Source: DATAUK01 sp036268295
GTDB taxonomy: Bacteria > Actinomycetota > Actinomycetes > JAFAQI01
Direction: 5' to 3'
Length of the DNA stretch: 64,000 nucleotides
Assembly (NCBI GenBank): GCA_036268295.1
Contig: DATAUK010000024.1
Location: 23,485 to 87,484 of the forward strand
This document shows positions 60,939 through 64,000 of this stretch, one piece after another (positions within the stretch are counted from its first letter, which is position 1; every line of letters begins with the position of its first letter). A program made the translations under genes and the position numbers. A model generated the notes under the pieces. The model did no database searches, was not told the origin of the DNA, and worked only from the letters and a program-made list of their open reading frames with translations.

Positions 60939-63128
60939 TCAGGTGACGACGGCGGACGGCATCCGGAGGCCGTCGCGCAGCGCAACCTCGAGATCGGCCA
61001 GCGCGAGCGGTCGGGACCAGACGTAGCCCTGGCCGATCGCGCAGCCCGACGCCCGCACCCACTCCGCCTGTTCGGCATCCTCGACGCCTTCGGCGACGGT
61101 CTGGAGGTTGAGGCTGTGGCCGATCGAGATGATCGCCTCGGTGATCGCCGCATCTTGGCGGTCGATCACTACGCGGTCGATGAAGGACTTGTCGATCTTG
61201 AGGAGGTCGACGTCGAGCTGGCTGAGATAGGCCAGCGAGCTGTAGCCGGTGCCGAAGTCGTCGATCGCGATCCGCACGCCCATTTCCCGCAGCGCCGCGA
61301 GCCGGGGCGAGACGGCGGTGAGGTCCCTGAGGATCGCGGACTCGGTGATCTCCAAGACCAGGCGGCGCGGCGCAAGATCGTTGTCGCGCAACGCTTTCGC
61401 GACGGTAGGGACCAGATCAGGATGGTCGAGGTACGCCGCGGACAGGTTGACCGACATCGCAAGATCCGGGTAACCGGCCTGCAGGTCGGCGGCGGTGCGG
61501 CACGCGGTCTGAAGCACCCAGCGGTCGAGCGAGGTGATCAGCCGGGTCTCTTCAGCGAGCGGCACGAAGGTCATCGGCGGGAGCAGGCCGCGGGTCGGGT
61601 GCTGCCATCTGACCAGGGCCTCGACGGCGACGATCGCGCCGGTCGCGAGATCGACCTCGGGCTGGTAGTGCAGCACCAGCTCGTCGCTGCGCAACGCGTG
61701 CTGGAGGTCGGCGCGCAGCTGGAGGCGCTCGAGCGCCTCGACGTGCAGCCGCGACTCATACACCGCGCTGGTCGCCTTGCCGCTCTCCTTCGCCCAGTAC
61801 ATCGCGAGGTCGGCGTTACGAAGCGCCTCCTGCGCCGTGACCTCGCCGGGGATTGCCTGGGTGATCCCGATGCTGGCGTTGATCTGGACGGTCAGCTCGC
61901 CGAGGTCGATCGGCTGCGAGATCGACTCGTTCAGCCGGTCGGCGGCCTCCTGCGCCTCGGCGATGGTCGCGCCTTCGATCAGTACGGCGAACTCGTCACC
62001 GCCGACCCGAGCCACGGTGTCGCCGGCTCGCAGCAGTCCGCCGATCCGCGACCCGATCGCGGCAAGCACCGCGTCGCCGGGACCATGGCCGAGGCTGTCG
62101 TTGACGGTCTTGAAGTCGTCGAGGTCGATGAACAGCACGGTCTGCGGCGCCATGCGCTCGCCGCGCCGCTGCAACGCATGGGCGAGCCGATCCGCGAACA
62201 ACCGCCGGTTGGCCAGCCCGGTCAGCGAGTCATGCAAGGCCTGATGGGTCAGCTGCTCCTCGAGCAGCCGCCGGTCGGTGACGTCACGGATCGTCACGAT
62301 CAGTCCGCCGACCGTCGGATCATCGAGCAGGTTGCGGATCTCGCCCTCGGCATGGATCTGGTCGAGCCCGTTACGGCGTACCCGGACGCTGACCGCCTGC
62401 TCGCCGTCAGGCGAGGTGGTGGTGAGCACCCGCACGAAGTGGCCGATGTCATCAGGATGGATCAGATCGGTGAACTTGCTCGCGATCAGATCTTCCGGCA
62501 CCGCCCCGAGCACCTTCGACGACGACGGGCTGACGTAGGAGATCGTCGACTCGAGGTCGACGACGGCAATGACATCGGAGGCGTTGCGGACCAGAGCAGC
62601 GAGCTTCGCCTCACCCTCGGCCGCAGCGGTCTGCTCGGTCAGCGTGCGCTGCAGCGCCCGCTGCTTGCGCACCACCCGGCGGAACCAGCCGAACCACCCG
62701 ACCGAGGCGAGCGCAAGCAGGATGACGTACGTCGTCTCCGCCTCGTCGTCGATGTTGCGCTCGTGACGCGCGAGCGAGGTGCCGAGGACGTCGTTGGCAC
62801 GGCGGAGCGCGACGAGCGCGGCGGGGCTTCGCGGATCGGCCTGCAGGTTCTCCGCCGCGGCGTGCAATGGTGCCAGCCGGCTCGACGCGACACCCTGGGT
62901 GTGCAGCGTCTCGACGCCACCGAGGGCCGCTGAGGCAGCCGCCCGCGAGCTGACGGTCGCACTCGACAGCGTGCCGGCCAGCCGGGCCTGGGTGACCCAC
63001 TGGGCGTGGACCGGAGCGGGCCGTCGATAAACGAAGGTCAGCAGCACGAACTCCGAGCAGACGACGAGCAGCACTGCGACCACGGTCAGCGCTGATCGCA
63101 GCCGCCGCCGCAGGTCGCTGGCAGACAT
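60939..63128 (-). CDS. Membrane PAS-GGDEF-EAL cyclic-di-GMP enzyme
   Basis: 729 residues. TM1 lies near 12-34 and a second hydrophobic segment near 133-152, with an extracytoplasmic sensor between. A PAS domain spans about 175-290 (KLAALVRNASDVIAVVDLESTISYVSPSSSKVLG). GGDEF (about 295-460) has RAGDTVARVGGDEFAVL, so both active and I-site (RxxD) are intact. EAL (about 475-725) has EALVRW, VNLSAAYL, LEITES, IDDFGTGYSSL and AEGVED-QGY. It may both make and degrade c-di-GMP. A hairpin precedes its start. Confidence 0.93.
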   Translation of the reverse strand: MSASDLRRRLRSALTVVAVLLVVCSEFVLLTFVYRRPAPVHAQWVTQARLAGTLSSATVSSRAAASAALGGVETLHTQGVASSRLAPLHAAAENLQADPRSPAALVALRRANDVLGTSLARHERNIDDEAETTYVILLALASVGWFGWFRRVVRKQRALQRTLTEQTAAAEGEAKLAALVRNASDVIAVVDLESTISYVSPSSSKVLGAVPEDLIASKFTDLIHPDDIGHFVRVLTTTSPDGEQAVSVRVRRNGLDQIHAEGEIRNLLDDPTVGGLIVTIRDVTDRRLLEEQLTHQALHDSLTGLANRRLFADRLAHALQRRGERMAPQTVLFIDLDDFKTVNDSLGHGPGDAVLAAIGSRIGGLLRAGDTVARVGGDEFAVLIEGATIAEAQEAADRLNESISQPIDLGELTVQINASIGITQAIPGEVTAQEALRNADLAMYWAKESGKATSAVYESRLHVEALERLQLRADLQHALRSDELVLHYQPEVDLATGAIVAVEALVRWQHPTRGLLPPMTFVPLAEETRLITSLDRWVLQTACRTAADLQAGYPDLAMSVNLSAAYLDHPDLVPTVAKALRDNDLAPRRLVLEITESAILRDLTAVSPRLAALREMGVRIAIDDFGTGYSSLAYLSQLDVDLLKIDKSFIDRVVIDRQDAAITEAIISIGHSLNLQTVAEGVEDAEQAEWVRASGCAIGQGYVWSRPLALADLEVALRDGLRMPSAVVT

Positions 63129-63133
63129 CGTGT

Positions 63134-63188
63134 GGGCCTCTAACGCCGATGGGTCGTCCTTAGGACGGTTGTCGACCCATCGGGGCCC
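63134..63188 (-). promoter_or_regulatory. Leader hairpin before the GGDEF-EAL gene
   Basis: CCGATGGGTCG (63146-63156) and CGACCCATCGG (63173-63183) form an 11-bp perfect stem around a 16-base loop. Flanking GGGCC/GGCCC bases (63134-63138 and 63184-63188) can extend it. On the minus strand the outer 3' arm overlaps AGAGG, the likely ribosome-binding site for the ATG at 63128. It could act as a translational switch or a terminator of upstream transcription. It does not match the c-di-GMP-I riboswitch consensus as I know it. Confidence 0.45.
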
Positions 63189-63238
63189 AAAGTTGAGATA
63201 GGCCGTCTATAACGGGCGAAACCGGGCTAGCCGGCAAC

Positions 63239-63991
63239 TCAGCTGTACATCAACGATCCGGGCGTGGTGAGCAGCTCGCCGCTTTCCAGCCAGGTCTTCA
63301 AGCCTGAGAGGATCATCGGCCAGCCGCCGTAGATCTGGTTGTTCACGCCTTCACGCAACTGGTCGTGAGTGACGACCAGCCGGCAGGAGTCCTCGATCTG
63401 CTCGATCTCCCAGGTCACCCGGGAGAAGCCCTCGTCCTTGACCTCCTCGCTCCACAACGCCCGCATCGTGTGCACCAGTCGGCGCGGCGGGTCGACCTCG
63501 AGCACCTCGCCATCGCCGAGCTGAAAGCCGCTCGCGCTCACCGTCATGTCGAGCTGCGAGCCGGGCGTCCAGTCGGTCGTGGGAGCGGCGCCGAAACTGT
63601 ACTTGCGCCGGATCTCGGGGTCGGTGATCGCATGCCACAGTCGCTCGGGCGTGGACCGGATATAGATTTCATAGATCTTTTCCATCGTGGTCTCCAGTTC
63701 GGTTTTGAGGTCGCTAAGACCAGCGACCCATGGTTCGGCGTACTTGCTCACCCAGCGGTCGTGGACGAGGCGGATCGGGACCGGGTTGAGGAAATGGAGC
63801 TTTTCGCGGCCGCGGCGTCGGGTGACGACGAGACCGGCCTCTTCAAGCGCCTTGAGGTGCTTCATCACGCCAAAGCGCGTCATCTCGAACCGCTCCTCGA
63901 GCGCGCTCAGCGTCTGCCCGTCCGATCGGAACAACTCGTCGAGCAGGCTGCGCCGGGTCGGGTCGGCGAGCGCCTTGAACACCTCGTCCAT
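63239..63991 (-). CDS. ArsR-family HTH fused to SRPBCC (AHSA1) domain
   Basis: 250 residues. Residues 1-95 are an ArsR winged helix (MDEVFKALADPTRRSLLDELFRSDGQTLSALEERFEMTRFGVMKHLKALEEAGLVVTRRRGREKLHFLNP) with no evident metal-binding Cys pair. From about 105 on is an SRPBCC/AHSA1 domain (EIYIRSTPERLWHAITDPEIRRKYSFGA..., GEVLEVDPPRRLVHTM, VTHDQLREG). In many genomes these are two adjacent genes; here they are one chain, so the SRPBCC cavity may sense a ligand for the DNA-binding part. The gene begins 9 bases from the window end. Confidence 0.92.
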   Translation of the reverse strand: MDEVFKALADPTRRSLLDELFRSDGQTLSALEERFEMTRFGVMKHLKALEEAGLVVTRRRGREKLHFLNPVPIRLVHDRWVSKYAEPWVAGLSDLKTELETTMEKIYEIYIRSTPERLWHAITDPEIRRKYSFGAAPTTDWTPGSQLDMTVSASGFQLGDGEVLEVDPPRRLVHTMRALWSEEVKDEGFSRVTWEIEQIEDSCRLVVTHDQLREGVNNQIYGGWPMILSGLKTWLESGELLTTPGSLMYS

Positions 63992-64000
63992 GCCGAGGAC

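Noticed and set aside
60840..62933. A 697-codon open frame antisense to the GGDEF-EAL gene
   Set aside because: High-GC codon bias leaves the opposite strand open. The minus-strand frame has complete conserved domains, while the plus-strand product is low-complexity Arg/Gly/Asp with no domain.
63129..63238. c-di-GMP-I riboswitch upstream of the GGDEF-EAL gene
   Set aside because: The conserved joining-region sequences of that class are not visible; only a simple long hairpin is seen, so no riboswitch class is claimed.

Overview
The window is chromosomal DNA from a high-GC actinobacterium. The evidence is G/C-rich third codon positions, frequent GTG starts, actinobacterial proteins (SepX/GlpR, PepD/HtrA, SenX3-RegX3, DUF3099, PMT, FmdB-MscL) and, from memory of the H37Rv map, gene neighbourhoods resembling two stretches of Mycobacterium tuberculosis: the Rv0981-Rv0996 block (mprAB-pepD, mscL, Rv0991c, the 5-formyl-THF ligase, galU, moeA1, rimJ, Rv0996) and Rv1002c-Rv1018c (PMT, rsmI, metG, tatD, ksgA, ispE, pth, rplY, prs, glmU). 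It is not a Mycobacterium: rpfB is absent between tatD and ksgA, and the left end carries a glycan locus with sulfotransferases. A non-mycobacterial soil-type actinomycete is likely; I cannot name the genus.

Layout. 1-7.8 kb: edge of a cell-surface glycan locus (kinase-fold phosphotransferase, two sulfotransferases, a GH26-like lipoprotein, a Wzx/MurJ-type flippase, an Alg14-Alg13-like glycosyltransferase, a GT2). 7.8-19.2 kb: almost entirely minus-strand housekeeping genes: pth, rplY, prs, glmU, tRNA-Gln(TTG), an ABC-F ATPase, ispE, rsmA, tatD, metG, rsmI. 19.3-28.7 kb: protein O-mannosyltransferase, PAP2 enzyme, a pepD-mprA-mprB-like envelope-stress operon, TrhA, an MBL hydrolase, a MycE-like methyltransferase, a secreted collagen-like protein, tRNA-Ala(CGC). 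28.8-34.7 kb: an operon galU-moeA(glp)-moaC-mog-rimJ-sepX/glpR with a divergent 5-formyl-THF cyclo-ligase. 34.7-41.5 kb: L,D-transpeptidase, a COG4315/SCO1/CtaG oxidase-assembly operon, an esterase, an FmdB zinc ribbon, a SAF protein, MscL.

41.9-50.8 kb is a phosphate regulon: regX3-senX3, phoU, pstSCAB, then pit with its DUF47 partner. Three intergenic regions carry 11-bp direct-repeat PHO-box-like sequences sharing GTTCATCTG. 50.9-58.5 kb: a TetR/acyl-CoA dehydrogenase pair with a palindromic operator, glpD-TetR divergent from an alkyl-DHAP-synthase-like flavoprotein, a membrane Ser/Thr kinase with a STAS protein upstream. 58.7-64 kb: tRNA-Arg(CCT), DUF2332, an AlkA-type glycosylase, a PAS-GGDEF-EAL enzyme, an ArsR-SRPBCC fusion.

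The least explained feature is a family of three 62-bp imperfect palindromes (52802-52863, 58781-58842, 59929-59990). They align without gaps and differ in ways that partly preserve pairing. Two of them sit directly before the Shine-Dalgarno sequences of DUF2332 and the AlkA-type gene, next to tRNA-Arg. Other leads are a long hairpin that could sequester the ribosome-binding site of the GGDEF-EAL gene, a STAS protein lacking the usual phosphorylatable serine beside a Ser/Thr kinase, and repeats upstream of the pepD operon.
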